Of a DNA stretch of 17,520 bases, positions 1-7,649 are shown one piece after another; the first letter of the stretch is position 1, and every line of letters starts with the position of its first letter. Both the position numbers and the translations under genes were made by a program. Under the pieces are notes generated by a model. The model worked only from the letters and a program-made list of their open reading frames with translations. It had not been told where the DNA came from and made no database searches. Source of the stretch: Spirochaetales bacterium (GTDB lineage Bacteria; Spirochaetota; Spirochaetia; SZUA-6; DRHE01); contig JAGLQP010000004.1 of NCBI GenBank assembly GCA_023136785.1, positions 1 to 17,520 of the forward strand. Direction: 5' to 3'.

Positions 1-235
1 CCGGAATACCCCGGCCGTTATCCTCTACGCGGATCACATTTCCTTTTTCAATAACCACGGAAATAGTGCTGCAGTATCCCGCAAGTGTTTCGTCGATCGA
101 ATTGTCGACGACCTCGTAGACGAGGTGATGAAAACCCTCGGGTCCGGTAGATCCGATATACATACTCGGCCGTTTACGGACATGTTCCATTCCCTTGAGT
201 ACTTGGATATGCTGGGCGCTGTAGCTATCCTTCAT
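1..235 (-). CDS. gyrB: DNA gyrase subunit B, N-terminal part (gene cut by window edge)
   Basis: Reading leftward from the ATG at 233-235, the first 78 codons give a typical GyrB N-terminus. It starts [20 protein letters not shown] and continues with KRPSMYIG, then the GHKL ATPase N-box region [14 protein letters not shown], and then VEDNGRGIP, the start of the ATP-lid Gly motif. GyrB is the ATPase subunit of the type II topoisomerase that introduces negative supercoils. The rest of the gene lies beyond base 1. A weak Shine-Dalgarno (AGGA) sits just upstream of the start. The gene is divergent from dnaA, as in Borrelia. ParE shares this fold, but the position next to dnaA favours GyrB. Confidence 0.95.
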   Translation of the reverse strand, partial: MKDSYSAQHIQVLKGMEHVRKRPSMYIGSTGPEGFHHLVYEVVDNSIDETLAGYCSTISVVIEKGNVIRVEDNGRGIP

Positions 236-325
236 GTAATTGTTCCTGTACTGATTAAATCTACGGTGCAGTCTATCGTTTCAATGACCGATATTTCTTT
301 AGCTAAACGATGACCTATAATCACA

Positions 326-355
326 ATTATACAAGGAATTTACAGGAAAAGTAAA
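326..355 (-). promoter_or_regulatory. Probable sigma70-type promoter of gyrB
   Basis: On the minus strand a perfect -10 TATAAT (plus-strand 326-331) is preceded after 18 bp by TTTACT (plus-strand 350-355), a fair -35. Transcription would start near 319 and give a leader of roughly 85 nt before the gyrB ATG. This is inferred from sequence and orientation only. Confidence 0.55.
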
Positions 356-429
356 GATAAACCGGTACAATCCCTTGCATTCCAGCCGATTCTGGGGTAG
401 AATTGTCTATTAATACCTTGTTATTAAAC

Positions 430-438
430 TGTGGATAA
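430..438 (-). promoter_or_regulatory. DnaA box (perfect consensus)
   Basis: TGTGGATAA on the plus strand is the reverse complement of the consensus TTATCCACA, with no mismatch. It lies between the gyrB promoter and the AT-rich segment upstream of dnaA. Confidence 0.7.
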
Positions 439-509
439 CCTTTCGTGTTTCAAAAATTCTACTTAACAAATATGAAATGATCGCACTGATATTATCATAT
501 TCTCATTTT

Positions 510-545
510 TTGTTTATTGACATTTAATTTTATATAATATATAGA
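510..545 (+). promoter_or_regulatory. dnaA: Probable dnaA promoter
   Basis: Two overlapping readings are possible. TTGACA (517-522) with a 17-bp spacer to TATAGA (540-545) has a perfect -35 and a fair -10. TTGTTT (510-515) with a 17-bp spacer to TATAAT (533-538) has a perfect -10 and a poor -35. Either gives a leader of more than 100 nt that contains the DnaA box at 626-634, which suggests autoregulation by DnaA (inference). Confidence 0.5.
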
Positions 546-625
546 AATACTTTGTTTGAGCAAAGAGGTATTATGATTTTTTGTGCATTCGGCTAATTCG
601 TTCCGTGATAAACAAATCCATCTAT

Positions 626-634
626 TGTGGATAA
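626..634 (-). promoter_or_regulatory. DnaA box (perfect consensus) in the dnaA leader
   Basis: TGTGGATAA, an exact reverse complement of TTATCCACA, 34 bases before the dnaA start codon and downstream of the predicted promoter. The position fits repression of dnaA by its own product. Confidence 0.7.
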
Positions 635-668
635 GTTGTTAATAACTTGAGTATAAATCGGGGGTTGT

Positions 669-2042
669 ATGGGCAGCGTAGAATCGGGCTACGAATTGTT
701 CTGGAAGGAGACGGTCAACCAAATTGGAGAAGAAATAAGCGAACAGGAATTCCTGATGTGGTTTCACAACATGGAGTACATCAATTCCGGAGACTCTCAG
801 ATCCATATAGCCGTACCCTCAAGTTTCTACAAAGATCAGGTTACTCAGAGATACCTCCAAACCCTCGAAGGCAAACTCTTTGAATTATCCGGACAGAAAC
901 TCAACGTGGCGTTCAAGGTACAAAAGACAGCGGCCCAAAAAGCATCGGAAAAGAAAGAGGAAAGTGCAAAAAACAGCGAAAAGCTCCCTTCAAAGAAGAA
1001 GAAACGCCCCCATCCACAGCTCAAACAGGAGTACAATTTCGAACGCTTCGTCCGTGGGGACAACAACGACTTCGCCTACATGGCTTCCTATGCGATTTCG
1101 AAAAACCCGGGAAGGGCCTACAATCCCTGTATGATCTACGGCGGTGTCGGCCTTGGCAAGACTCATCTTCTTCAAGCTATCGGCAATCTCTCCTACCAAG
1201 AGTTCGAAAACATCAAGATCGCCTATGTGACAGCGGAGACCTTCACCAACGAGTTCATCCTTTCGATCAAAGAAAATACCATTCACCGCTTTAAAAACAA
1301 GTACCGCTCGGTTGACATGCTTCTTATCGATGACGTTCATTTCCTTCCGGGTAAGGTTGAAACCCAGGAGGAGCTGTTCCACACCTTTAATGCCCTCTAC
1401 GATGCCAACAAACAGATGGTTTTTACCAGCGATCGTCCGGTGTCCGAGTTGAAAAAACTTTCAGATAGACTGCGAAGCAGATTCGAGAGGGGACTCAATG
1501 TGGATCTCCAACCCCCCAACTACGAGACGCGAATCGCCATACTAACGAAAAAGATCGAAGAGAAAAATGTCGAGATTCCTGACGCGGTGATCGAGCTTAT
1601 CTGTCAGAACATCAAAACAAACGTCCGCGACCTGGAAAAGGCCCTCACCAAGCTCGTCGCCTATGCAGAACTAGTCAATAGAACCATCAGCCTCGAAATC
1701 GCGGAACGTCAGCTGAAAGATTTCTTCACGGATAGCAATTATCGCAATGTGACGATAGATCTGATCCAGCGCACCGTAGCAGAATATTTCGCCTTGTCCT
1801 CGAATGATCTCAAGGGAAAACGGAGAAGCAAGGCAATCGCTTTTCCGCGACAGGTGGCGATGTATATCTCTCGGGACCTAACGGAATACTCCACCACGGA
1901 GGTCGGCCTCGAGTTTGGTGGGCGGGATCATACTACGGTCATGTATGCCTGTCAGAGGATCGAAGACCGCATGAAGACCGATGCCACTTTATCTCCAACG
2001 ATTCAACATCTGACTCGGACCATCAAAGAGTATCGCCCTTAG
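669..2042 (+). CDS. dnaA: Chromosomal replication initiator protein DnaA
   Basis: This 457-aa protein has the usual DnaA length and four-domain layout. Domain I (about 1-82) is the N-terminal oligomerisation domain. A Lys/Glu/Ser-rich linker (about 83-118) is domain II. The AAA+ domain III has Walker A GGVGLGKTH at 158-166, Walker B LLIDDVHFL at 218-226, sensor 1 TSDRP at 253-257, the arginine-finger segment LRSRFERGL at 268-276 and a sensor 2 segment VRDLEKAL at 319-326. Domain IV ends with the DNA-binding signature GGRDHTTVMYACQRI at 417-431. DnaA-ATP binds DnaA boxes, opens oriC and loads the replicative helicase; it is also a transcription factor. The ATG at 669 follows a weak G-rich Shine-Dalgarno (GGGGG, 660-664), and domain I begins directly after it. 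DnaA boxes lie on both sides of the gene. Confidence 0.98.
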   Translation: MGSVESGYELFWKETVNQIGEEISEQEFLMWFHNMEYINSGDSQIHIAVPSSFYKDQVTQRYLQTLEGKLFELSGQKLNVAFKVQKTAAQKASEKKEESAKNSEKLPSKKKKRPHPQLKQEYNFERFVRGDNNDFAYMASYAISKNPGRAYNPCMIYGGVGLGKTHLLQAIGNLSYQEFENIKIAYVTAETFTNEFILSIKENTIHRFKNKYRSVDMLLIDDVHFLPGKVETQEELFHTFNALYDANKQMVFTSDRPVSELKKLSDRLRSRFERGLNVDLQPPNYETRIAILTKKIEEKNVEIPDAVIELICQNIKTNVRDLEKALTKLVAYAELVNRTISLEIAERQLKDFFTDSNYRNVTIDLIQRTVAEYFALSSNDLKGKRRSKAIAFPRQVAMYISRDLTEYSTTEVGLEFGGRDHTTVMYACQRIEDRMKTDATLSPTIQHLTRTIKEYRP

Positions 2043-2245
2043 GGTGGATATATTGTTGTAAGTATGTAGACAACAGGTGCATAATTGGAAAATAAAAAGG
2101 AAATGTCGATAAGCTGTGGAAAAATCTGGCACTCTATCTCAAGTACTATTGCCGTCGCAGATAAGGAGTTAGATAAGTTTTGCACATTTCCACAGTGCCT
2201 ACTACTCCTACTACTAAACTATATATATATATAAAGGAGAAAACG
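2043..2245 (+). other. Probable oriC unwinding region: DnaA boxes, DnaA-trio-like triplets, TA tract
   Basis: The dnaA-dnaN gap has the order expected of a bacterial origin. Degenerate DnaA boxes in the TGTGNATAA orientation are at 2043-2051 (7 of 9), 2076-2084 (one mismatch) and 2115-2123 (8 of 9). Two back-to-back boxes in the opposite orientation are at 2178-2186 (TTTTGCACA) and 2186-2194 (ATTTCCACA). A 4-base GC-rich spacer (2195-2198) comes next, then six triplets at 2199-2216, five of them exactly CTA (3'-GAT-5' on the other strand), then a (TA)7 tract at 2220-2233. Box, GC spacer, trios, AT-rich DNA is the Bacillus subtilis unwinding-element order. That this is the functional origin is inferred. 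Confidence 0.7.
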
Positions 2246-3352
2246 ATGCATTTCGCTTGCGAAAGGGACCTTCTTCTCAAAGAGATTGCTGTTGCCCAAG
2301 AAATCATATCTTCCCGAAATACTCTCTCCATCCTTTCCAACGTTCTTCTCAGTCTTCAAGACAACGTTTTGACGATCAAAGCCACAGATCTCAAGGTAAG
2401 TTTTCAGACACAGATTGAAGTAGAGAGCAAAGCACCGGGGAGCATTACCGTGTTTTGCGATAAGTTTCTGGGAATCCTTCGTTCGCTGCCGGAAGGGGAG
2501 ATTGAAATCAAACTAGATGAAAACCTGATGGTTTCTATTCGTCCTGTGTTTCAGAAGATCGACTTCAACCTTAAGAGTGTACCTTCGGATAAATATCCGG
2601 AAATCAAGGAGATTCCCGACGAAGCGTACTTCGAATTTCCCCAGAACGATTTCCTCGATATGATTTCAAAAACCTTGTTTGCCGTATCCAGCGATGAAAC
2701 CCGGTATTTCATGAACGGTGTTTACCTTGAGAAAGTAGACAACCAGCTGATCATGGTGGCTACAGACGGGAGACGGCTCAGCTACATCAGCAAGAAGGTT
2801 GGCGGATCGATTCCTGAGTTCAACGGTGTGATCATACCTCCTAAGATCCTGCATCTTATCAAGAAGCTGGCTCCTGGGGAGGGAAATTTATCCTTAGCCA
2901 TCGGGGACAAAAATTTATTTATTCGATTCAACCAGCACCGTGTTTCCTCCAATCTGATCGATGCTCAGTTCCCCAATTATCAGAGAGTCATTCCAGAGAA
3001 GCAGGAGCAGAAACTGGTTGTCGAGCGGGAGAGTCTACAGGCCGCATTGAGGAGGGTGTCCCTGCTGGTAGAGGGGAAGTCCCGGCGTATCCAGCTTGGC
3101 ATCGAACCGTCCAATATTGTCGTCAACTCTTCCGAGGGGGAGATCGGTAGTGCTACGGAGGAAATTCCCTGCGAGTACGACGGCCCGGAAATGACGATTG
3201 CAGCCAATTACATGTATCTGCTTGAACCGCTTAGAGAATTGGGGGAAAAGAAGATCGGGCTGGAGTTCACCGAACCGGACAAGGCGATTACCCTTCGCCC
3301 GGTACCGGATAAAGATTATTTCCACATAGTTATGCCCATGCAGGTGGGTTAA
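2246..3352 (+). CDS. dnaN: DNA polymerase III beta subunit (sliding clamp)
   Basis: This 368-aa protein matches the beta clamp in length and sequence style: ISSRNTLSILSNVLL near residue 21, ATDLKVSF near 47, and the typical C-terminal end HIVMPMQVG. The clamp forms a ring dimer around DNA and tethers the replicative polymerase and repair partners through their clamp-binding motifs. A longer reading frame opens upstream at 2180, but the ATG at 2246 is preferred. It has a good Shine-Dalgarno (AAAGGAG, 2233-2239) at 6 bases, its first residues match the family start, and the upstream codons would translate the origin triplets and TA tract. No separate strong promoter was seen, so it may be read through from dnaA. 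Confidence 0.97.
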   Translation: MHFACERDLLLKEIAVAQEIISSRNTLSILSNVLLSLQDNVLTIKATDLKVSFQTQIEVESKAPGSITVFCDKFLGILRSLPEGEIEIKLDENLMVSIRPVFQKIDFNLKSVPSDKYPEIKEIPDEAYFEFPQNDFLDMISKTLFAVSSDETRYFMNGVYLEKVDNQLIMVATDGRRLSYISKKVGGSIPEFNGVIIPPKILHLIKKLAPGEGNLSLAIGDKNLFIRFNQHRVSSNLIDAQFPNYQRVIPEKQEQKLVVERESLQAALRRVSLLVEGKSRRIQLGIEPSNIVVNSSEGEIGSATEEIPCEYDGPEMTIAANYMYLLEPLRELGEKKIGLEFTEPDKAITLRPVPDKDYFHIVMPMQVG

Positions 3353-3393
3353 AACATCTACAGCCGGTTGATCCCATAACGGCATCGTTCTTC

Positions 3394-4488
3394 ATGGCAT
3401 TTCTTTCCGCAGTATACCATAACTTCCGCAATATCCAAGGAGCCAAGTTGGATGTAGAAGCTCCTGAAGTTTTCTTGGTCGGGGAAAACGGGCAGGGAAA
3501 GACCAACTTCATCGAATCGATCTATCTACTCTGCTACGGAGCATCCTTTCGTACCAGGAGGGATGCCCGTCTCATCAACGTAGGTCAAGAAATGGCTCAG
3601 GTGCGGGGAAGATATCAAGATCAGGGAGGTATTGTTCGAGACATCGCGGTGAAACTGTCCAAACAGGGGAAGAAGGAAATCAGGGTAGACGGCCGACTAA
3701 TATCCGACCGCATGGACCTGATCGAGAATGTTCCCTGCATACTCTTCTCCCACCAGGACCTTTCCTTTGTCAGCGGCCCTCCGGAGATGGGGCGACGCTT
3801 TTTTAACCAAACCCTGAGCTTATTCGACCCTCTGTTTGTCAGTCTTCTTCGCAGCTATAGGAAGTTGTTGAAATCCCGGAACGTGCTTCTCAAGGAGAAA
3901 AACCGGAGTCTGCTATCAGCCTATACAAGGAATCTTGCTGAAATAGGTCTGCGTATTCAGGATAGAAGACAGGGAGTCATCGAGGGGTTCAATACAACCT
4001 TCTCACCGCTCTTTGCGCGTATCTCCGGTTTGGATGGCGAAACATACATTCGATACCGCTCCTCATGGCACAGCGGAGCCAATGTTGAAGAAGTGGTCGC
4101 ATTTCTGGGCAAGAAGGAGAACCGTGATCTGGCGTTGGAGACCACGACAACGGGACCACACAGGGATCGCTTCGTTCTCATGCATCAAGGCAGGGACTTT
4201 TTTCATGTTGCTTCCACCGGACAGATAAGACTCTGCTCCCTGATTTTACGGGTTGCCCAGGCCAATTTTTTTTCAAGCAAGACAGGGAAACTACCGGTGC
4301 TGCTGCTCGATGATGTTCTGCTGGAATTGGATTCAGCGAAACGGGAAAAGTTCATAAAGGAGCTGCCGAGCTTCGAACAGGCTTTTTTTACTTTCCTCCC
4401 CGACGAGCAGTTCCGTAAGTACAGCAGTGCTGATACACTGATATACCAAGTAGTTGGTGGAGAATTCCAACGTGAAAAAAGCCGCTGA
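3394..4488 (+). CDS. recF: DNA replication and repair protein RecF
   Basis: This 364-aa protein has the usual RecF length. The N-terminus has the NFRN segment at about 10-13 and Walker A GENGQGKTN at 30-38. GPHRD lies at 254-258, the ABC/SMC-like signature STGQ at 274-277, Walker B PVLLLDDV at 301-308 and the D-loop ELD at 311-313. RecF is an SMC-like ATPase that, with RecO and RecR, helps load RecA at single-strand gaps. The start is the only ATG that keeps the N-terminal beta strand before FRN, and no in-frame alternative was found upstream. The Shine-Dalgarno is not obvious. It lies 41 bases after dnaN, and its 3' end overlaps the next gene by 17 bases. Confidence 0.95.
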   Translation: MAFLSAVYHNFRNIQGAKLDVEAPEVFLVGENGQGKTNFIESIYLLCYGASFRTRRDARLINVGQEMAQVRGRYQDQGGIVRDIAVKLSKQGKKEIRVDGRLISDRMDLIENVPCILFSHQDLSFVSGPPEMGRRFFNQTLSLFDPLFVSLLRSYRKLLKSRNVLLKEKNRSLLSAYTRNLAEIGLRIQDRRQGVIEGFNTTFSPLFARISGLDGETYIRYRSSWHSGANVEEVVAFLGKKENRDLALETTTTGPHRDRFVLMHQGRDFFHVASTGQIRLCSLILRVAQANFFSSKTGKLPVLLLDDVLLELDSAKREKFIKELPSFEQAFFTFLPDEQFRKYSSADTLIYQVVGGEFQREKSR

Positions 4489-4927
4489 GATATTGGCAAG
4501 AATTCTCGATGAGAAAGGCCGGGAGATCGGAACGACCTACTCCTCGGTTTTTGGAGGCTGGTCGTGGATTGCAGGTGAGTCTCTGGCTGAGCATTCCCGG
4601 GTCTATGAGGTGAAAAACCGGAATCTATTCGTCGAAGTCGATCATCCCGGCTGGATGCAGTTGCTGCTCATGAAAAAACCTCAGATCCTGAGATCTGTGA
4701 AAAGAAAGTACCCGGTCCTGGATATCACGGATCTAAAAATCAAGGTTAATCTGACCTATCAGAAAACAACTCCTGCCGATGCAAAACCCGAGAAAGAGCC
4801 CCAGGGGACAAGCAAAGAGCAGGTTCGAGAAGTAGATCGGATCGTTTCCGTTGTGAGCTCGGATGAGTTGAAAGGACATTTGAAACGACTTTTTCTCAAA
4901 AGCATCAAGAAAGAACCTGCAGACTGA
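4472..4927 (+). CDS. DUF721 (DciA-like) family protein
   Basis: A 151-aa protein with the DUF721 pattern: an N-terminal helix KKAAEILARILDEKG, a Trp-containing middle (FGGWSWIAGESLAEHSRV), a VEVDHPGWMQLLLMKK segment and a strand with ITDLKIKVNL. DUF721 includes DciA, the ancestral loader or partner of the replicative helicase DnaB, which would suit a place between recF and the L34 gene; this role is inferred. The C-terminal third (about 103-151) is charged and probably flexible. GTG at 4472 is chosen because GGAGA (4459-4463) sits 8 bases upstream; TTG at 4454 or GTG at 4457 are less likely. It overlaps recF by 17 bases, so translation is probably coupled. Confidence 0.75.
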   Translation: MKKAAEILARILDEKGREIGTTYSSVFGGWSWIAGESLAEHSRVYEVKNRNLFVEVDHPGWMQLLLMKKPQILRSVKRKYPVLDITDLKIKVNLTYQKTTPADAKPEKEPQGTSKEQVREVDRIVSVVSSDELKGHLKRLFLKSIKKEPAD

Positions 4928-4962
4928 TCGCAACCCACGGTCCAGCCCAATATGGATTACAG

Positions 4963-4992
4963 TTGACATCATTGATTGAAAATCAGTATAGT
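4963..4992 (+). promoter_or_regulatory. Strong sigma70-type promoter of the rpmH-rnpA-yidD-yidC-jag unit
   Basis: A perfect -35 TTGACA (4963-4968) is separated by 18 bp from -10 TATAGT (4987-4992). Transcription would start near 4999, leaving a leader of about 100 nt before rpmH. Its place in the largest gap of the left half supports a real promoter driving the ribosomal protein and RNase P genes. Confidence 0.75.
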
Positions 4993-5035
4993 ATTGTACC
5001 GTAAGCATTTTCGGGGTCTCAGGTAGAATGTTCTT

Positions 5036-5073
5036 TTTCACCACAACAGGTTGAAAATTACGCGTTGGTGAAA
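5036..5073 (+). promoter_or_regulatory. Inverted repeat in the rpmH leader
   Basis: The arms TTTCACCA (5036-5043) and TGGTGAAA (5066-5073) are perfect 8-bp complements around 22 bases. The inner part could fold further (CAAC with GTTG at 5044-5053). The structure sits between the promoter and the Shine-Dalgarno AAGGA (5080-5084). It might be a leader control structure or chance; no known riboswitch was recognised. Confidence 0.35.
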
Positions 5074-5096
5074 CAACGGAAGGATAACGAAATACG

Positions 5097-5252
5097 ATGA
5101 AACGTACATACCAGCCGAGCAGAACCAAGAGGAGGCGGAGTTTAGGTTTTCGCGCCCGGATGAGCACAAAAGGAGGGCGGCGGATACTCAAACGCAGAAG
5201 GAGAAAGGGGCGCGTAAAACTCACCGTCACGGATGAGAAAAAACCTTACTAG
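5097..5252 (+). CDS. rpmH: 50S ribosomal protein L34
   Basis: A 51-aa, very basic protein starting [14 protein letters not shown], then [20 protein letters not shown] and KGRVKL, which is the full L34 pattern. L34 belongs to the large ribosomal subunit. The C-terminal tail ([10 protein letters not shown]) runs a few residues past the usual end, because the last 20 bases of the gene are also the first 20 of rnpA in another frame. A Shine-Dalgarno AAGGA lies 12 bases upstream. It is the first gene of its transcription unit. Confidence 0.97.
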   Translation: MKRTYQPSRTKRRRSLGFRARMSTKGGRRILKRRRRKGRVKLTVTDEKKPY

Positions 5253-5574
5253 AAAAGAAAGGTTGAGGGGAAGGTCCAATCTACGAAGGGTTTTTACTGA
5301 AGCAGCGCAAAGCGAGCAAAGAGGATTACGAGTCTACTATATCGAAAACGGTTTGGATTGGAACAGAATCGCTGTTTGCCCGGTGCGTGGTTTGAAACAT
5401 GCGGTGGTGAGAAACCGGGAGAAAAGACTTTGTCGGGAAGCCTATCGTCAACTTAAAGATAGCTTGAAAAACGGATACGATCTGGCGTTTGTTCTTTATC
5501 CCGGTAAACACAATCTTTCTGATCGGTATCGGCAGCTCGATGCTGTCTTTGAGCGAGTGGGTCTAAAACGATGA
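5233..5574 (+). CDS. rnpA: Ribonuclease P protein component
   Basis: A 113-aa basic protein of typical RnpA length with the family signature around the RNR motif ([16 protein letters not shown], about residues 58-73), and the beta strands RVYYIENG and YDLAFVLYP. RnpA binds the RNase P RNA and helps it process the 5' ends of tRNAs. ATG at 5233 fits the family N-terminus ([17 protein letters not shown]). It overlaps rpmH by 20 bases in another frame and yidD by 4 bases (ATGA), which suggests coupled translation. Confidence 0.95.
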   Translation: MRKNLTRKERLRGRSNLRRVFTEAAQSEQRGLRVYYIENGLDWNRIAVCPVRGLKHAVVRNREKRLCREAYRQLKDSLKNGYDLAFVLYPGKHNLSDRYRQLDAVFERVGLKR

Positions 5575-5780
5575 AATACATTCTCATCTTCTTCATTACG
5601 TTGTATCAGAAACTGTTCTCGCCCTGGTTGCCCCCAACCTGCAGGTTTACCCCGACCTGTTCGCAGTATGCGAAGGAGGCTCTGAAGAAATACGGTATGT
5701 TTCAGGGTTTTTTCCTTGCGCTGAAGAGATTGCTCAAGTGTCATCCCTTCCACGTGAGCGGCTACGACCCTGTTCCTTAG
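5571..5780 (+). CDS. yidD: Membrane protein insertion efficiency factor YidD
   Basis: A 69-aa protein with the near-invariant YidD pattern: an N-terminal hydrophobic/amphipathic segment ([18 protein letters not shown]), then [15 protein letters not shown] (about 24-38), and the C-terminal [13 protein letters not shown]. YidD is a small membrane-associated protein that helps YidC-dependent insertion of inner-membrane proteins. It lies between rnpA and yidC, its usual position, and starts within the rnpA stop (ATGA). Confidence 0.95.
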   Translation: MKYILIFFITLYQKLFSPWLPPTCRFTPTCSQYAKEALKKYGMFQGFFLALKRLLKCHPFHVSGYDPVP

Positions 5781-5844
5781 TCGAATTTGGGACGGGAAAC
5801 CGGTATTGTGAAGAGAAAACCAATCAGGAGTATGTGAGAGTATT

Positions 5845-7626
5845 ATGGATAAAAGAACAGTAATTGCCGTTGTGCTGGCGGTTGTCGTGATCATCGGCAT
5901 GATGGTCGTACAGTCGGTATTCTTCCCTTCCGAGGAACCTACCGCCCAGCAGGCAACGCAGCCTGGCGAAACATCAACCCAACCCATCCCTGAAATGGAA
6001 GAGGCTGTGGGGGAACGTGTAGAGATCGAGCAGCCGGCCGCCGCCGGGGATCTTGCATTAGTGGCCGAAGAGGGGATCGAGGAGGAGAACTTCACCATCG
6101 AGACCGAAGTTTTTCGGATCGGTTTTACCAATCGGGGCGGAGAGATTACTTCGATAGAGCTGAAAGAGTTTTCCAACATCGACGGATCTCTCGTCGAGAT
6201 GATTTTCGCTCAGGACTCCGGCGTGAATCCGTTCAGCCTTCATTTCGGCGACGCCGACGCTCCGGCTGTGGACGCCCTGTTCAAGGTGGAACACTCTCTG
6301 GTGGGAAAGGGTGTTACCTTTTATAGAACGTTTTCCTCCCAGAGCGGAGTACCTTTTACATTGAAAAAGAGCTACGTGTTCCAACCTCGGGACTACCTGA
6401 TAGAGCTCAGGGTGAGTATCGAGAACAGCATCAACGAGTATCCAGACCTGAATTACGACGGTTATGCTTATACCATCGGTTTTGGCCCCCAAATCGGACC
6501 GGAGTTTGAGAAGCTGGATCGGCGCAACGAATACAGGGAGTACCTTTACTACGCCAATAGCAAGAAAACCAAAGTCAAATTCGATGACGGATTAAGACAG
6601 ATCGACTCACGGGTCACCTGGGCGGGAATAGGGGGAAAATACTTTGCGGTGATTGCCGTCCCCGACGCGACCCAGTACCTGATAACCTACGATACCCGAC
6701 CGATCGATGGGCTGAACGAACGCTCTAGTTTCTACTTCAGCCGACCGGAGATCAAGAGCTCAAAAAACACGGATGTATTTCGTTTTTTTGTTGGACCGAA
6801 AAAGCAGGATGTGCTGAGCAGCTACAACGACCCGGCCAAGAACGCCTACAACCTGGCGGACATGCATTTCGAGGAGATAGCCTCCAGACGGTTTATTCTG
6901 ATTCATTGGATGGCGGAGATCCTCAAGTTCTTCCTCGAGCTGTTCTATAGACTTATCCCGAACTACGGTGTGGCGATCATCCTGGTTACGGTACTGCTGA
7001 AGGCACTGCTCTTTCCACTTACCCATAAGAGCTATGAGTCCACGGCCAGGATGCAGGCTCTCCAGCCCAAGATCAGTGAGCTTAAAGAGAAGTATAAGAA
7101 CAACACGCAGAAGCTCAACCAGGAAATGGCAGCTATGTACAAAAAGGAAGGAGTCAGTCCGCTCGGCGGCTGCCTTCCCATGCTGCTTCAGCTGCCGATC
7201 TTGATCGCTTTCTACAGCCTGTTGAACAGTCATTTCGCTCTACGGGGCGCCGTATTTATTCCCGGTTGGATCAACGACCTCTCGGTGCCTGAATCCGTCT
7301 TTAGTTTCACGCCTGTCAAAATCTTTAGTTTTGAATTTGAGAGTATACGAGCTCTGCCCTTTGTGATGCTTGTGACCACCTTTCTTTCGTCGAAGTTCAT
7401 GCAGTCCCCGAGCACGGATGCATCCGGCAGAAACATGAAGATGATGACCTACATGATGCCGATCATGTTTTTCTTCATCCTCTACAACATGCCCTCTGGA
7501 CTGCTCCTGTACTGGACGATGCAGAACGTTCTTACCGTGGGCCAGCAGATTTACACCAATTACAGGCGACAAAAGAAAAACGCGGGAGGTGATCCGGAGC
7601 CGGGACCCGTAAAGAGAAAGAAGTAA
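5845..7626 (+). CDS. yidC: Membrane protein insertase YidC (Oxa1 family)
   Basis: This 593-aa protein has the long Gram-negative-type layout. A first membrane segment lies at about 5-27, an acidic, Pro/Thr/Gln-rich linker at about 28-80 and a large periplasmic domain at about 85-345. The Oxa1/YidC core (about 352-575) has several membrane segments, the coiled loop QALQPKISELKEKY, and SPLGGCLPMLLQLPILIAFY (438-457). The charge in the hydrophilic groove, Arg366 in E. coli, aligns with Lys386 here, so the positive charge is kept. The C-terminal tail is basic (VKRKK). YidC inserts membrane proteins alone or with SecYEG. An AGGAG (5826-5830) lies 14 bases upstream of the ATG, a rather long spacing. 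Confidence 0.97.
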   Translation: MDKRTVIAVVLAVVVIIGMMVVQSVFFPSEEPTAQQATQPGETSTQPIPEMEEAVGERVEIEQPAAAGDLALVAEEGIEEENFTIETEVFRIGFTNRGGEITSIELKEFSNIDGSLVEMIFAQDSGVNPFSLHFGDADAPAVDALFKVEHSLVGKGVTFYRTFSSQSGVPFTLKKSYVFQPRDYLIELRVSIENSINEYPDLNYDGYAYTIGFGPQIGPEFEKLDRRNEYREYLYYANSKKTKVKFDDGLRQIDSRVTWAGIGGKYFAVIAVPDATQYLITYDTRPIDGLNERSSFYFSRPEIKSSKNTDVFRFFVGPKKQDVLSSYNDPAKNAYNLADMHFEEIASRRFILIHWMAEILKFFLELFYRLIPNYGVAIILVTVLLKALLFPLTHKSYESTARMQALQPKISELKEKYKNNTQKLNQEMAAMYKKEGVSPLGGCLPMLLQLPILIAFYSLLNSHFALRGAVFIPGWINDLSVPESVFSFTPVKIFSFEFESIRALPFVMLVTTFLSSKFMQSPSTDASGRNMKMMTYMMPIMFFFILYNMPSGLLLYWTMQNVLTVGQQIYTNYRRQKKNAGGDPEPGPVKRKK

Positions 7627-7649
7627 CGCTCAGCAAGGAGGAGCGATTG

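Larger units (their letters stand above)
236..668. promoter_or_regulatory. gyrB/dnaA divergent intergenic region, possible upstream part of oriC
   Basis: A 433-base stretch without a credible gene. It holds the divergent promoters and an AT-rich core at about 480-560. Two perfect DnaA boxes are present, reading TGTGGATAA at 430-438 and 626-634. The second box lies between the predicted dnaA promoter and the dnaA start, so it could serve in origin function, in dnaA autoregulation, or in both. The short reading frames in this region show no family features. Confidence 0.7.

Noticed and set aside
2198..2233. CCTACTACT tandem and (TA)7 as a simple microsatellite.
   Set aside because: Its exact order after two DnaA boxes and before the dnaN Shine-Dalgarno fits an origin element better than random slippage repeats.
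2180..2245. Upstream extension of dnaN (22 extra codons, MHISTVPTT...).
   Set aside because: The extra codons translate the origin triplets and TA tract, do not resemble the clamp family, and the ATG at 2246 has a much better Shine-Dalgarno.
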